Virus record (IMG/VR): IMGVR_UViG_3300008267_000189
Coordinates: 1-64,000 of that record
DNA: 64,000 bases
From: a virus
Direction: 5' to 3' (one strand)
Shown here: positions 15,219 through 24,060 of the stretch, piece after piece
Layout: each line of letters begins with the position of its first letter
How positions within the stretch are numbered: the stretch's first letter is position 1
Program-made: the position numbers and the translations under genes
The notes under the pieces: generated by a model
Told to the model about the DNA's origin: nothing
Seen by the model: the letters and a program-made list of their open reading frames with translations, nothing else
Databases searched by the model: none

Positions 15219-16201
15219 TGTCAATATGGCAAGGTGATGTCTTTTTTAGACGAATTATAGAATTAATTTTAAGAGATATCAGACAGAACCCATGGCTGTT
15301 GGATGATATTCTTTCAGATTTTATTACAGATCCCATGCTTTCTGGAATATACGGACAAAAAGAAATTGAAAATGCAAAAAAATGGATTACAGAAAATGAA
15401 GTATCCGTTTTTTTACCACATAGAATGGATCTTGAAAAAATGCCCTGTATAACTATTGCTATAGGAAGCAATATGGAAGACAGGAGTCTTGCTAGAATGG
15501 GAGATATGACCCATCTAGTAGAAACTTTACAACCAACCCAGATAGGCAAGGTTGTTCCTTATATAATACCTCCTTTTTACTACACCTCTTACGATCAAGC
15601 AACAGGTTTTTTTGAAGTCCCCAGCTCAGTCGACTTGGTAATAATTCAACCTAATATGGCTGTTATAAATCCTCAAACTGGAGCCGGTTTTATTATTACT
15701 TCAAAAACTAATAATGGATTTTTTATTACCCCTGGTACTGCAATAAATTTTGAAGTTATAGCAGTAATTCCTGAATATCGAATATACAAAGCTAGAAGAG
15801 AAATTGCAACTTTTCAAGAAAATATCTCTATTGGATGCCACGTTCATGGTGACCCAAACGCCCTGCTATGGTTATATTCTGTAATGATGTACGGATTATT
15901 AAGATATAGAGAAGGGTTAATAGAAAGCAGAAATTTTCAAATATCAAATCTTACAACTACAGACATGATAAGGAATGATGCATTCCAGAGCTTTGGAGAA
16001 AACGTGTATAGTCGTTTTATAACCTTGACTGGTCAAGTAGAAAATACTTGGATTAAAGCTCCAAAGCGTATAATAGAAACAATTAATATTATAAACGGGA
16101 TAGATGCTGGGTTAATTATGATAAATAAAGATGGTGGGGAAGTTCCTGAAATTATTGATTCAGAAGAAGAGATATGGATATCGAAAACTGATCCAGAATA
16201 A
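15218..16201 (+). CDS. Putative tail terminator/neck structural protein
   Basis: The 327-residue protein has a helical start (FFRRIIELILRDIRQNPWLL), a central beta-rich region (DLVIIQPNMAVINPQTGAGF) and ALLWLYSVMMYGLLRYREGL near residue 230. I recall similar proteins in the connector region of large myoviruses. It is directly coupled to the tail-completion-like gene, which supports a joint role at the head-tail junction. The specific position is inferred. Confidence 0.55.
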   Translation: MSIWQGDVFFRRIIELILRDIRQNPWLLDDILSDFITDPMLSGIYGQKEIENAKKWITENEVSVFLPHRMDLEKMPCITIAIGSNMEDRSLARMGDMTHLVETLQPTQIGKVVPYIIPPFYYTSYDQATGFFEVPSSVDLVIIQPNMAVINPQTGAGFIITSKTNNGFFITPGTAINFEVIAVIPEYRIYKARREIATFQENISIGCHVHGDPNALLWLYSVMMYGLLRYREGLIESRNFQISNLTTTDMIRNDAFQSFGENVYSRFITLTGQVENTWIKAPKRIIETINIINGIDAGLIMINKDGGEVPEIIDSEEEIWISKTDPE

Positions 16202-16212
16202 ATCTTTATATA
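16197..16212 (+). promoter_or_regulatory. Late-type promoter motif AATAAATCTTTATATA
   Basis: This is the clearest copy of the motif. It overlaps the stop codon of the preceding gene and ends 9 bases before the ATG at 16222. A GGGG ribosome binding site lies between. Confidence 0.5.
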
Positions 16213-16221
16213 GGGGTAAGT

Positions 16222-16872
16222 ATGGATAATTATTTAAAAGAAAAAGCTGATTTATTATTAAAATCTCTTTATAAAAATGTAAATAAATTGGGACACAAAA
16301 AAGATGCCATTGAAGACGTATTAGATTCTAATACAACAGCAGAAATGAGTCCGGATGATATTCCTGCAGGAAGCTCTAGTGCTTTAAATAAATCTAAAAT
16401 GCAAAAAAAACAAAAAGTTATTGAAAAAACAAAAAATGTTCAAGATGTGAAAAAAAATGAAGAAATAGTTGAAAAACTTTTGAAAAATTTAGATGTAATT
16501 TCAAAAGCTTGTAAATCAAAAATGCAAAAAAGATGCTGGGAAGGTTATGAGTCGACTCCGGGTAAAAAGGCATATTCAGAAGGCTCTTGTCAACCTATCA
16601 AAAAAGAAGAAAAAGAGAAACCTTTTGTAGGATATAATAAAGAAAAGCACTCTAGAGAAGGTGGACTGAGCACAAAAGCCAGAGAAAAATACAATAAAGA
16701 ACACGGTTCAAACTTACAAGCGCCTGTATCTTCTAAAGAAGCCAAAAAATCACCTAAAAAAGCAGCCAGAAGAAAATCTTTTTGTGCGAGGATGTCAGGG
16801 ACAAAAGGAGCAACAAGCAAAGACGGTAAACTTACCCCAAAGGGTGCGGCGCTTAAAAGATGGGATTGTTAA
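16222..16872 (+). CDS. Basic Cys-motif polyvalent/virion protein
   Basis: The 216-residue protein has an acidic/neutral N-terminal half. Two basic modules follow. One is KRCWEGYESTPGKKAYSEGSC (residues about 94-114). The other is EGGLSTKAREKYNKEHGSN, leading to KSFCARMSG and ending KRWDC. The last module occurs in small phage structural or packaged proteins and carries paired cysteines that could bind zinc. A similar SFC...C motif ends the 12410 product. DNA binding inside the capsid is plausible but not shown. Confidence 0.6.
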   Translation: MDNYLKEKADLLLKSLYKNVNKLGHKKDAIEDVLDSNTTAEMSPDDIPAGSSSALNKSKMQKKQKVIEKTKNVQDVKKNEEIVEKLLKNLDVISKACKSKMQKRCWEGYESTPGKKAYSEGSCQPIKKEEKEKPFVGYNKEKHSREGGLSTKAREKYNKEHGSNLQAPVSSKEAKKSPKKAARRKSFCARMSGTKGATSKDGKLTPKGAALKRWDC

Positions 16873-16920
16873 TAAGTATTTGAATTTATTGAATTAAATT
16901 AGATATATAAGTAATGTAGA

Positions 16921-16938
16921 ATTAATCTTTAATATATA
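16921..16938 (+). promoter_or_regulatory. Late-type promoter motif ATTAATCTTTAATATATA
   Basis: This motif copy lies 17 bases upstream of the start at 16956. The interval 16873-16955 contains nothing else clear apart from the GGGG ribosome binding site. Confidence 0.45.
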
Positions 16939-16955
16939 AAAATCAGGGGATTGGT

Positions 16956-17651
16956 ATGTCTGACAAAAAAATGTTTACAGCAGAAGAAGTGGCCAGAATG
17001 ATTCTGGACAAAGCTCATAATACATTAAAAAAACATGAAGAAACATTAAAAAAATCCAAAAATACTGCTCATGAAATTGATGCAGGAGAAGAATTTAATA
17101 ATGATGAGGCGGAATGTCCAGAGTCTTTAAAAGGCGAAGGAAATTCTGAAACTTCAAAAAATGAACCTAAAAAAGAAAAATCTTCTGTTGCAGAAAATGA
17201 AGATTCTATGATGGAGGATGAGCCTTTAAGTGACGATGAATCAGAAGAAGATGAATCAGAAGAAGATGAATCAGAAGAAGATGAATATGAATTTAAAAAA
17301 TCTCAGTCTGGAATGCATACTGTAGAATACAAGAAATTAAAAAAATTCGGATCTCAGGGAGCACCTCTTGGATCAAATCTCGGAGCTTCAATAGCAGCAG
17401 GTATTCAGGGAGTTAAAAAAGATGAAAATTCTCCAGAAGCAAAAGAAAATCCTCAATATCATATAAGAGCTACACAAGAAGGTAAAGCTCCTAAAAAACC
17501 ATGGACAACCGATACTAGGCGACATATAGATTATAGTAGAAGCGGAATGAAAGGTGCTAAATTATCCAGTCCAGAAGATCAAAAAAGATTTGAATCTGAA
17601 GCTAAAGAAAGATCAAAAAAGTTTAAAGAAGAAAGCAAAAAACAAGACTAG
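16956..17651 (+). CDS. Acidic low-complexity virion-block protein
   Basis: The 231-residue product starts with a helix (FTAEEVARMILDKAHNTL). It then has an acidic tract with three repeated ESEED units (around residues 95-110), followed by a GMHTVEYKKLKKFG motif and a basic C-terminus. A related CGHTIEYRMVKKEH motif begins the next gene, so the two share a module. Likely a structural or packaged protein; family unknown. Confidence 0.55.
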   Translation: MSDKKMFTAEEVARMILDKAHNTLKKHEETLKKSKNTAHEIDAGEEFNNDEAECPESLKGEGNSETSKNEPKKEKSSVAENEDSMMEDEPLSDDESEEDESEEDESEEDEYEFKKSQSGMHTVEYKKLKKFGSQGAPLGSNLGASIAAGIQGVKKDENSPEAKENPQYHIRATQEGKAPKKPWTTDTRRHIDYSRSGMKGAKLSSPEDQKRFESEAKERSKKFKEESKKQD

Positions 17652-17652
17652 T

Positions 17653-19218
17653 ATGGAAAAAGATAATAAAATTCAATATAAAATTCTTAAATCTGAGGCT
17701 TGCGGCCATACCATCGAGTACAGGATGGTAAAAAAAGAACATCAGCTTGAAAAAGCTCGTATTGACGAAGGATTGTCTCCTAGAGAAAAAATGAAAGCTC
17801 GTGAGGCAAGATCTTCTAAAGAAAAAGAGCCAAGAGAATTAAGTCCTGAGCAGTATGAAACTGGTAAAAAAATAGCCAGAACTAAGGCTGTTACTGAAAC
17901 AGGTGAAAAACAAAGAAAACAAACTCTTAAAGACGTTCTTCATACACACAAACAAAATATACCAAAATCTCCCTCAAAGGAAGATTTGGAATACCCTATG
18001 GCTGCCAGTGAAGAAGAATGTGAATGTGAAGATAAAACAAAAAAATGTGAATGTGAAGATAAAGAAATCAAAAAAAGAGAAAAGTTTTACATTCAAAAGA
18101 TTCAAGAATTAAGGAAACAATCACAAATAGATGCTATAAGAGGAGATTTGCCTACTCAATTAACTCCTAGAGGAATGACATTAAGAGGAACTCCACAACA
18201 AAGACAAGCTGCTGGAATTCCTAATTTTGTTAGCAACCCAGTTACAAATCGCACGGATTTGATAGGACCTAGTGGAAAAGGGGTATTACCTTCAGGACCC
18301 CGTTCTGATCAAGTATCTGCTATAAATAGATTTCAAGAAAATCAAAATGCAGAATATAATAGACCGGCAACTGCGTCGTATATTAAAGACGGTGTAAGAA
18401 ATTTGATTGCACCTGCAACAGCAGCACCTGCAACAGCAGCACCTGCAACAGCAGCACCTGCAACAGCAGCACCTGCAACAGCAGCACCTGCAACTGGTTC
18501 TGTTACAACTGCTCCTACATCACAAAGAATGCAATTTGGGAAAGATAGCGGCGTAAGTTTTAAAGATGCTTTTGCACAAGCTAGAAAATCAGGTAATCAA
18601 GAATTTGACTGGTATAATCCTAAAACAGGTAAAACGCAACCATATCATACCTATTCAAAAGAAGAATTTCAACAAGGGAAAACTCTTGCTGCTGGAAGAA
18701 ATCCTGAAGGTTTTCAATCACAAGCTATAGGTACTGACAATAAATATTTCAAAGGTTGGCAAGCTCAACAAAAAGCCTCTACTGGACAGCCTATTACCCC
18801 TGTTGCTGGACAAGCCCCTGTTGCTGGACAAGCCCCTGTTGCTGGACAAGCTCCTGTTGCTGGACAAGCTCCTGTCCCTACTGCTGTGCCAGCTGCAAAA
18901 ACACCAAATCCAAATGCAAATGTAACAGGAATGAATCCAGATGGATCTATTTCTTCAACAGAATCTGATGGAAGGAAAACATTAACTATGTCTCAGAATC
19001 CCGTACCAACGGCTCGTCCTGATCAAATGGGAATGGCACCAGCTCTAAATGAGCCGGGTAAAGTGGGAATGAAAATCCCTGGTGCCTCTGTTAAATATCC
19101 AGAAGCCGAAGGTTTTAAATTTGGAGATACAGCCACAACCCAAGCCCCTACAAGCGAGCAAACTGAGGGGAATCTAAATTATAATAAAAATAATAAATTA
19201 AACTCTAGTATGGGCTAA
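17653..19218 (+). CDS. Low-complexity polyvalent/virion protein
   Basis: I place the start at the ATG at 17653, one base after the preceding stop; the in-frame upstream extension overlaps the other gene. The 521-residue product begins with IQYKILKSEACGHTIEYRMVKK, has a Cys/Glu segment (ECECED twice) near residue 120, then AP/AT-rich repeats (15-bp DNA unit). A SFKDAFAQARKSGNQEF module follows, typical of phage-packaged proteins, and then VAGQAP repeats (18-bp unit). No enzymatic motif is seen. Disordered linker-like composition suggests a virion or fibre-associated role. Confidence 0.55.
   Translation: MEKDNKIQYKILKSEACGHTIEYRMVKKEHQLEKARIDEGLSPREKMKAREARSSKEKEPRELSPEQYETGKKIARTKAVTETGEKQRKQTLKDVLHTHKQNIPKSPSKEDLEYPMAASEEECECEDKTKKCECEDKEIKKREKFYIQKIQELRKQSQIDAIRGDLPTQLTPRGMTLRGTPQQRQAAGIPNFVSNPVTNRTDLIGPSGKGVLPSGPRSDQVSAINRFQENQNAEYNRPATASYIKDGVRNLIAPATAAPATAAPATAAPATAAPATAAPATGSVTTAPTSQRMQFGKDSGVSFKDAFAQARKSGNQEFDWYNPKTGKTQPYHTYSKEEFQQGKTLAAGRNPEGFQSQAIGTDNKYFKGWQAQQKASTGQPITPVAGQAPVAGQAPVAGQAPVAGQAPVPTAVPAAKTPNPNANVTGMNPDGSISSTESDGRKTLTMSQNPVPTARPDQMGMAPALNEPGKVGMKIPGASVKYPEAEGFKFGDTATTQAPTSEQTEGNLNYNKNNKLNSSMG
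18409..18495 (+). repeat. 15-bp tandem repeat (APATA)
   Basis: Nearly six copies of GCACCTGCAACAGCA lie in frame inside the 17653 gene and encode an Ala/Pro/Thr linker. Confidence 0.9.
18799..18875 (+). repeat. 18-bp tandem repeat (VAGQAP)
   Basis: Four copies of GTTGCTGGACAAGCCCCT, the later ones with CTCCT, lie in the same gene and encode VAGQAP units. Confidence 0.9.
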
Positions 19219-19228
19219 TAGGATAAAT

Positions 19229-19417
19229 ATGATAGAGAAAAAGAAAAAGAAAGAAGATAGTAGAGAAGAATTTAGAAAATACTTTTTGAAATTAAACAAA
19301 AAACTTAATCTGAATAAATCTTTAGAGGAAGTAATTTGGATACATCTCAAAACAATTGAACATGATAAAAAAGAATTGTTTGATAGAGGTGTAGAACACT
19401 TCGGATATAAATTATAA
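19229..19417 (+). CDS. Small charged hypothetical protein
   Basis: The 62-residue product is lysine-rich and helical (EEFRKYFLKLNKKLNLNKSL). It has a possible AGGA ribosome binding site and lies between a virion gene and the tail sheath gene. Function unknown. Confidence 0.5.
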   Translation: MIEKKKKKEDSREEFRKYFLKLNKKLNLNKSLEEVIWIHLKTIEHDKKELFDRGVEHFGYKL

Positions 19418-19445
19418 TTTATTTTTGATATAAAGGAGAATAACT

Positions 19446-21617
19446 ATGGCACAACGATTAACTACTAGCTTTGTAAATACCAACATCCCAGGTGCTTATC
19501 CAAGCGTGACGGTAAAATCAACCCCTGTAGGCATTTCAAGTACTGGTGATATTGTTATTATCGGAGAAGCCGAAGGCGGTGCTGATTTTACACAAGATCC
19601 ACTTAAAGATAACTTTTTTACTGCTACTCAGTTAACTAGAGTAAGAGCAAAATATTTAAAAGGCCCAATCGTCGATGCTATGGCTGCTCTTATTTCTCCA
19701 AGCAACGATACTAATATACAAGGATCAATCGGCAAAGTTTATATTGTTAAGACCAACGGTGGATCTAAAGCAAAAGCCAATGTTCTTGGCGGATTTGATA
19801 CGTATGGCATACTTAAAGATAAAAATTTTGGCGTTGATGGTAATAAGTATTTTTTTAAAATAACTCAAGCAGAAACCGAGGTTGCCCCTTCAATTACAGG
19901 TAATAGTTTAGCACCTTTTTCAGCCTCAAATTTTGATGACGTTTCTTTTAGTGTTAGATTAAACGGAGAAGCCATAACGACCATTAACTTGGAAGTCGGA
20001 TCTCATAACACTTTAGAAGATCTTGCAACTGAAATTAATTATAAACTCCCCACAGGATTAAGCTGTTCAGCAAATGTAGCTACTACATCGCTTGTTATAT
20101 TTGTACAAGCTGACGCTCAGGCAAATGCGGCGGGATATGGTAAATCTTTTGAATTAGTAGATTCAACTCCAGGTGATTTAGAGTATATTGGCTTCAGTGA
20201 AGAGCTTGTTGTCTCTTCTCAAGAACCAGAAATTCAACTCACTATAAACAGACAAGATACCAATACAAACGAATCGTTTATGATGGAAGCTCAGATAGCA
20301 CTTACTGTTGGATATGATGGAACTAGTGCTGTTCTTTCAATTTCTGATGGAGTTCTTATGACTACAGTAGTCGGAGGGACCGGTTCTAATCTTAGTATTA
20401 CATTAAGTGAATTTACAACCATGTCAGATCTTGCTGCTTTTATAAATTCTCAAGAAGGATACTCAGCATCGTCTGTGGCTTCTTCAAATAATCTCAGTCC
20501 TTTAAAGCTTGATGAAGTTTCGGCTGTTGGAATCGCCACTTCAGGAGGATTTGAAGCCGGGAGAATTAAAAGAGCCGCTCATAATTTTAAAACAAAAGTT
20601 GCAGAAAGTTCTGTTCTTGATTTTGAATCTCTGGTAGCAGCAGGTCTTCCTAGTGAAACAGTTACCTCTAAATTTCTTGGATCTGAAAGTGAAGAATATA
20701 AAGGGAAAAAAGGTGCTACTACCGCTGCTGATATTGCAAATGCTATTCCTGCTTTAGAGGGTATTAAAGTTAATTTTGTTATTCCTTTATTTTCTAGAGA
20801 TGCTTCTGAAGATATAGCAGACGGATTAACCGATTCAAGTTCTACTTATACAATCGATGCTATTAATGCTCTTGTGAAATCTCATGTTCTTGCCATGTCA
20901 ACTCCTAAAATGAAAAGGAACAGAATGGCAATGCTTAGTAAACAAGCCAGTTACTCAGCTGTAAAAGCTGCCGCAGCTTCTTTGTCTAATTTTAGAGCTA
21001 GTATGTTTTTTCAAAAAACAAGTCAAGTCAATTCTGTTGGGGATGTTGTAGAATATCAACCATGGCATACCGCTTGTGTTGCAACAGGTATGCAATCTGC
21101 AGGATTTAATAAATCTCTTACTAATAAATTTGCTAATGTTATTAGTTTTAAAGATCCTTCAGGGTTTGATTCTGGCAATCCAGGTGATGTTGAGGATGCA
21201 ATTGATGCAGGATTGTTCTTTATGCAACAAGAAACTGCAGGTAATAAATGGGTAGTCGATCAAACGACCTACGGATTTGATACAAATTTTGTATACAATT
21301 CATTACAAGCCATATATATGGCAGATGTTCTTGCGATTCAGCTTTCTGAATCTCTTGAAAAATTTGCAGTAGGTCAATCGCTTGCAGATGTTACTTCCGC
21401 CGGTATTATTGCTTTTATTTCTAAAAAAATGGAAGAATATAGAAAACTAAAAATAATTGGCGCTTCAGACGATGCTCCTTTGGGGTATAAAAATGTCAGC
21501 GTTGTTATAAACGGTCCTATCGCAGAAGTTAAACTCGAAGCTAAACTTGCTACGGCAATCTTGTTCATACCTATTGAACTAGAATTGAGCCAGATCCAGT
21601 CTAGTGCATCAGCATAA
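19446..21617 (+). CDS. Tail sheath protein
   Basis: The 723-residue protein is probably the contractile tail sheath subunit. It begins with NTNIPGAYPSVTVKSTPVGISSTG, then VIIGEAEGG, the usual N-terminal pattern of sheath proteins. Its length is near that of T4 gp18. The C-terminal half contains SHVLAMSTPKMKRNRMAML and a final VSVVINGPIAEVKLEAKL, also typical. An AAGGAG ribosome binding site precedes the ATG, and the tail tube gene follows 24 bases later, the standard sheath-tube order of myoviruses. The middle, residues about 150-350, is probably a surface insertion. Confidence 0.9.
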   Translation: MAQRLTTSFVNTNIPGAYPSVTVKSTPVGISSTGDIVIIGEAEGGADFTQDPLKDNFFTATQLTRVRAKYLKGPIVDAMAALISPSNDTNIQGSIGKVYIVKTNGGSKAKANVLGGFDTYGILKDKNFGVDGNKYFFKITQAETEVAPSITGNSLAPFSASNFDDVSFSVRLNGEAITTINLEVGSHNTLEDLATEINYKLPTGLSCSANVATTSLVIFVQADAQANAAGYGKSFELVDSTPGDLEYIGFSEELVVSSQEPEIQLTINRQDTNTNESFMMEAQIALTVGYDGTSAVLSISDGVLMTTVVGGTGSNLSITLSEFTTMSDLAAFINSQEGYSASSVASSNNLSPLKLDEVSAVGIATSGGFEAGRIKRAAHNFKTKVAESSVLDFESLVAAGLPSETVTSKFLGSESEEYKGKKGATTAADIANAIPALEGIKVNFVIPLFSRDASEDIADGLTDSSSTYTIDAINALVKSHVLAMSTPKMKRNRMAMLSKQASYSAVKAAAASLSNFRASMFFQKTSQVNSVGDVVEYQPWHTACVATGMQSAGFNKSLTNKFANVISFKDPSGFDSGNPGDVEDAIDAGLFFMQQETAGNKWVVDQTTYGFDTNFVYNSLQAIYMADVLAIQLSESLEKFAVGQSLADVTSAGIIAFISKKMEEYRKLKIIGASDDAPLGYKNVSVVINGPIAEVKLEAKLATAILFIPIELELSQIQSSASA

Positions 21618-21641
21618 TTTTAAGATATAAGGAGAAATAAA

Positions 21642-22091
21642 ATGAGCGTAACAATGACAGGCGCACGAGCCAAGGTAAAGGTTAACGGACAATATGTAGG
21701 AGTTTTTGATTCCTGCTCATATGGAGGCCAGGTAGGTACAGAACCGATTCACACACTAGGTAGATATTCTCCTAATGAAATTTCTATCACAAGTTATGAA
21801 GCTGTTCAGGTACAATGTGGGGGATTTAGGCTTATTGATCAAGGAGTGCACGTTCTTCCTGCTGCTCCAAAATTGCAGGATCTTTTAAATTTTGAATCTA
21901 TTCAATTAGAAGTTGAAGATAGACAGTCAGGGAAAACTCTTGCTATTGTTAAAAATTGTGTCCCTTCTAATTGGAGTGAACAACAACAAGCAAAAGGTAC
22001 TACAAAATTTAGCATCACCTATATTGGAACTGTTCTCAGTGATGAATCTGGCGATCAAGACGAAAGCTCAGGAGCTTCTAGTCTTCCTTAA
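21642..22091 (+). CDS. Tail tube protein
   Basis: The 149-residue product has the layout of myovirus tail tube proteins. There is a beta-rich core (ARAKVKVNGQYVGVFDSCSY), then EPIHTLGRYSPNEISITSYEAV and a conserved end (KFSITYIGTVLSDESG). It directly follows the sheath gene and is followed by a strong terminator. The Ser/Glu-rich tail is probably disordered. Confidence 0.88.
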   Translation: MSVTMTGARAKVKVNGQYVGVFDSCSYGGQVGTEPIHTLGRYSPNEISITSYEAVQVQCGGFRLIDQGVHVLPAAPKLQDLLNFESIQLEVEDRQSGKTLAIVKNCVPSNWSEQQQAKGTTKFSITYIGTVLSDESGDQDESSGASSLP

Positions 22092-22112
22092 TATTATCAA
22101 AAATGAATTTTC

Positions 22113-22145
22113 AAAAAAGCCACTTTTGGGTGGCTTTTTTTATTT
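22113..22145 (+). terminator. Rho-independent terminator after the tail operon
   Basis: The stem AAAAAGCCAC with GTGGCTTTTT (6-base loop TTTTGG) is followed by a T-rich run. It lies 22 bases after the tail tube stop and separates the virion block from the next, leaderless gene. Confidence 0.9.
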
Positions 22146-22148
22146 TTA

Positions 22149-22157
22149 TGATAATAT
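22149..22157 (+). promoter_or_regulatory. Extended -10 TGATAATAT, leaderless start
   Basis: The element lies between the terminator T-run and the ATG at 22164, ending 7 bases before it. There is no Shine-Dalgarno, so the mRNA would start at about the start codon. Confidence 0.5.
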
Positions 22158-22163
22158 GAATTC

Positions 22164-22544
22164 ATGAGCGATGATAAAAGAAATTGTATTTTCACAAACC
22201 TTCCCGCAACCGCTAAATTAACTCTTTCCTCATCCAGACACAACTGGACAAAATCTGTCCCTTGCACCAAAGAATTTTTGGAATCTAAAAAAAATAATAA
22301 GCTAAACGACGTAGAATTCAAACTGGTCGAACTTTTTTTCTTAAAAGAAACAGCCCTTTTAAGAGTTGATTATTTAGAAAATAAAATGACAGAAATTAGA
22401 AAAATGCTTAATTTAAATGATCATATTAAAATATCTCTTCAAGATATTGAAATTATTGAAATTAATTTAGAAAAAGCCGAAGAATTGACACATGTAGAAG
22501 AATCTGCTAAAATAATACTTAATGATAAAAACCTTTGGGAATAA
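22164..22544 (+). CDS. Hypothetical protein
   Basis: The 126-residue protein has an N-terminal part with NCIFTNLPATAKLTL and HNWTKSVPC, where two cysteines might pair or bind metal. A long helical C-terminal part follows. It starts a small operon that leads into the AAA+ ATPase. Function unknown. Confidence 0.6.
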   Translation: MSDDKRNCIFTNLPATAKLTLSSSRHNWTKSVPCTKEFLESKKNNKLNDVEFKLVELFFLKETALLRVDYLENKMTEIRKMLNLNDHIKISLQDIEIIEINLEKAEELTHVEESAKIILNDKNLWE

Positions 22545-22757
22545 ATGAAAAACAAAAAAGAATTGATAATTTATCAATACGAAGATGGTGATAAACAACA
22601 AAATTTGAAATTTGTAAAAAATTGTTATTTTATTAATAAAAAAAGATATCTTTTCCATTCTGAATTTTATGATATTTTTAAGGGAATTGATCAAGAAGAT
22701 GAAGAATTCTCAATAATTAGAGTAGGGAACAATAAAAGAATTAAGAATTTTAAATAA
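22545..22757 (+). CDS. Small hypothetical protein
   Basis: The 70-residue frame begins at the base after the previous stop. It has alternating charged and aromatic residues (ELIIYQYEDGD, then NCYFINKKRYLFHSEFY). No motif is recognised. Strong start/stop abutment supports it as a real gene. Confidence 0.5.
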   Translation: MKNKKELIIYQYEDGDKQQNLKFVKNCYFINKKRYLFHSEFYDIFKGIDQEDEEFSIIRVGNNKRIKNFK

Positions 22758-22766
22758 GGGAATATC

Positions 22767-23762
22767 ATGGAAGAAAATCAAGGTAAATTTAAAATTATTA
22801 AAGCGACAGCTTTAGAAGAAATAAGTGATGGGTCTGTAAAAGAATTACCAGAATCTGATCTTTGTATCCAAACTAGCTCCCATATTGTTCAATACAAATA
22901 TATAGATGAAGAAGATGAAAACAAAGGGAAAGTTACGATTAAACCCGGCATTTGGACAATCGTAAATTTAGGCGGATCGCTTCGTCTTAAAAAATTAGAA
23001 CTTAAAATTCATAATTTATTAGAAACAGCCACAAATAGTGCTCTAATTCAAAAAGAGGCAAGGCTTTTTTTTAATAAATTAGATATTTACAAGAAATTCA
23101 AAAAAGAACCTAAGAGATCAATTCTTCTATACTCCCAGCCCGGTATGGGTAAAAGTTCAACAATTGCTAAAATTAGTAATGATTTTCTAAATGAAGACGA
23201 GGGAACTGTAGTAATATTCTGGGACACATCCGATATTGGATCTGGAGCAGTGAGTAAATTTTTATCTACAGGTAGTAAATTTTCAAATAAATGCACAAGA
23301 ATGTTTTTTATTATGGAAGATATTGGAGGTGGAAATGCGGAAGATTACCACGGACCCAGAACAGCTGATTCAAGTCTTCTTGAACTTTTAGATGGAGCGT
23401 CTGTTAATTTTAGACTTCCTACATTTATTATAGCTACAACAAATACTCCTGAAAATTTGCTTAAATCACTAGCAGATAGACCTGGAAGATTTGATCAAAT
23501 GTTTGAGTTAGTAGGACCTGACGCAGAAGAAAGAGTTAAATTGGCAGAACACATGTTTGGAACAAAATTAACAGAAAGCCAAAAGAAAGCTCTGATGGAC
23601 AAAGATGCCGACGGTCTTAGTGTTGCTCATATTTCTGAAATAATTATCAGATCAGAACTTCACGATAAAACTTATTCAGAAGTCATTAGAGAAATGAAAG
23701 ATCATAAGAAAAAAATAGAAGCAGCTTTTCAAAAAGCGAAGTCCAAGATGGGATTTGCTTAA
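22767..23762 (+). CDS. AAA+ ATPase
   Basis: The 331-residue protein has Walker A SQPGMGKSS (residues about 123-131) and Walker B MFFIMEDIGG. It also has a sensor-1 region with ATTNTPENL and an arginine-finger-type RPGRFDQMFEL, the pattern of FtsH/ClpX-like AAA+ proteins. The N-terminal 100 residues are unique. It probably remodels proteins or complexes by ATP hydrolysis. No protease or DNA-binding domain is attached. The next gene is a small HTH protein that may be a partner. Confidence 0.85.
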   Translation: MEENQGKFKIIKATALEEISDGSVKELPESDLCIQTSSHIVQYKYIDEEDENKGKVTIKPGIWTIVNLGGSLRLKKLELKIHNLLETATNSALIQKEARLFFNKLDIYKKFKKEPKRSILLYSQPGMGKSSTIAKISNDFLNEDEGTVVIFWDTSDIGSGAVSKFLSTGSKFSNKCTRMFFIMEDIGGGNAEDYHGPRTADSSLLELLDGASVNFRLPTFIIATTNTPENLLKSLADRPGRFDQMFELVGPDAEERVKLAEHMFGTKLTESQKKALMDKDADGLSVAHISEIIIRSELHDKTYSEVIREMKDHKKKIEAAFQKAKSKMGFA

Positions 23763-23780
23763 TACAACAAAGGAGTAAAA

Positions 23781-23984
23781 ATGAACAAGGGATCTGGAAG
23801 ATTATCGACAGTTAATGGGAAGGCCACTCGATTAGGTAAAAAATTAACCCCAGGATCTGTGGATTTTATTGTTAAAAATGCTGGCAAAATGTCTGGTAGA
23901 AGTATCGCAAACGTACTGCATCGTTCTTTAAAAACGATTCAAAGTGTAGCTAGTAGAGCCGGTGTTAGTTTGAAGGTTAAATAG
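23781..23984 (+). CDS. Small helix-turn-helix protein
   Basis: The 67-residue basic protein ends in GRSIANVLHRSLKTIQSVASRAGVSLKVK, which fits a helix-turn-helix (helix, turn at the middle Ser/Leu, recognition helix TIQSVASRAGV). It has a clear AAAGGAG ribosome binding site and may bind DNA as a regulator or as a partner of the ATPase. Confidence 0.6.
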   Translation: MNKGSGRLSTVNGKATRLGKKLTPGSVDFIVKNAGKMSGRSIANVLHRSLKTIQSVASRAGVSLKVK

Positions 23985-23996
23985 TAATTTCGGTGT

Positions 23997-24055
23997 CACA
24001 TACCATTATGTGCTTATTTCATAAGTACAAGTTGTGAGAGTGGCGAGCTATCGCC
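23997..24055 (+). ncRNA. Cluster of three short hairpins
   Basis: Three inverted repeats follow each other: CACAT with ATGTG (23997-24012), CTTAT with ATAAG (24013-24025), and GGCGA with TCGCC (24042-24055). They occupy the gap between the HTH gene and the first micro-gene. The last stem is followed by TATTTAT, not a full T-run. This may be a structured leader, an RNA-processing site, a weak terminator or an unknown small RNA. Confidence 0.35.
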
Positions 24056-24060
24056 TATTT

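Noticed and set aside
14591-15549. Two long minus-strand frames opposite the tail-completion and terminator-like genes
   Set aside because: They lie wholly within well-supported plus-strand genes, have Ser/Phe/Leu-rich shadow composition and no ribosome binding sites.
17554-17652. Upstream extension of the 17653 gene
   Set aside because: It overlaps the last 98 bases of the 16956 gene in another frame. The ATG at 17653 directly after that stop is the more natural start.
18756-18968. A Cys/Trp/Thr-rich 70-residue frame (repeated CCWTSP)
   Set aside because: It is the shifted reading of the 18-bp VAGQAP repeat in the 17653 gene.
23985-24060. tRNA gene
   Set aside because: The hairpins do not form a cloverleaf: there is no acceptor stem pairing the ends and no T-loop consensus.
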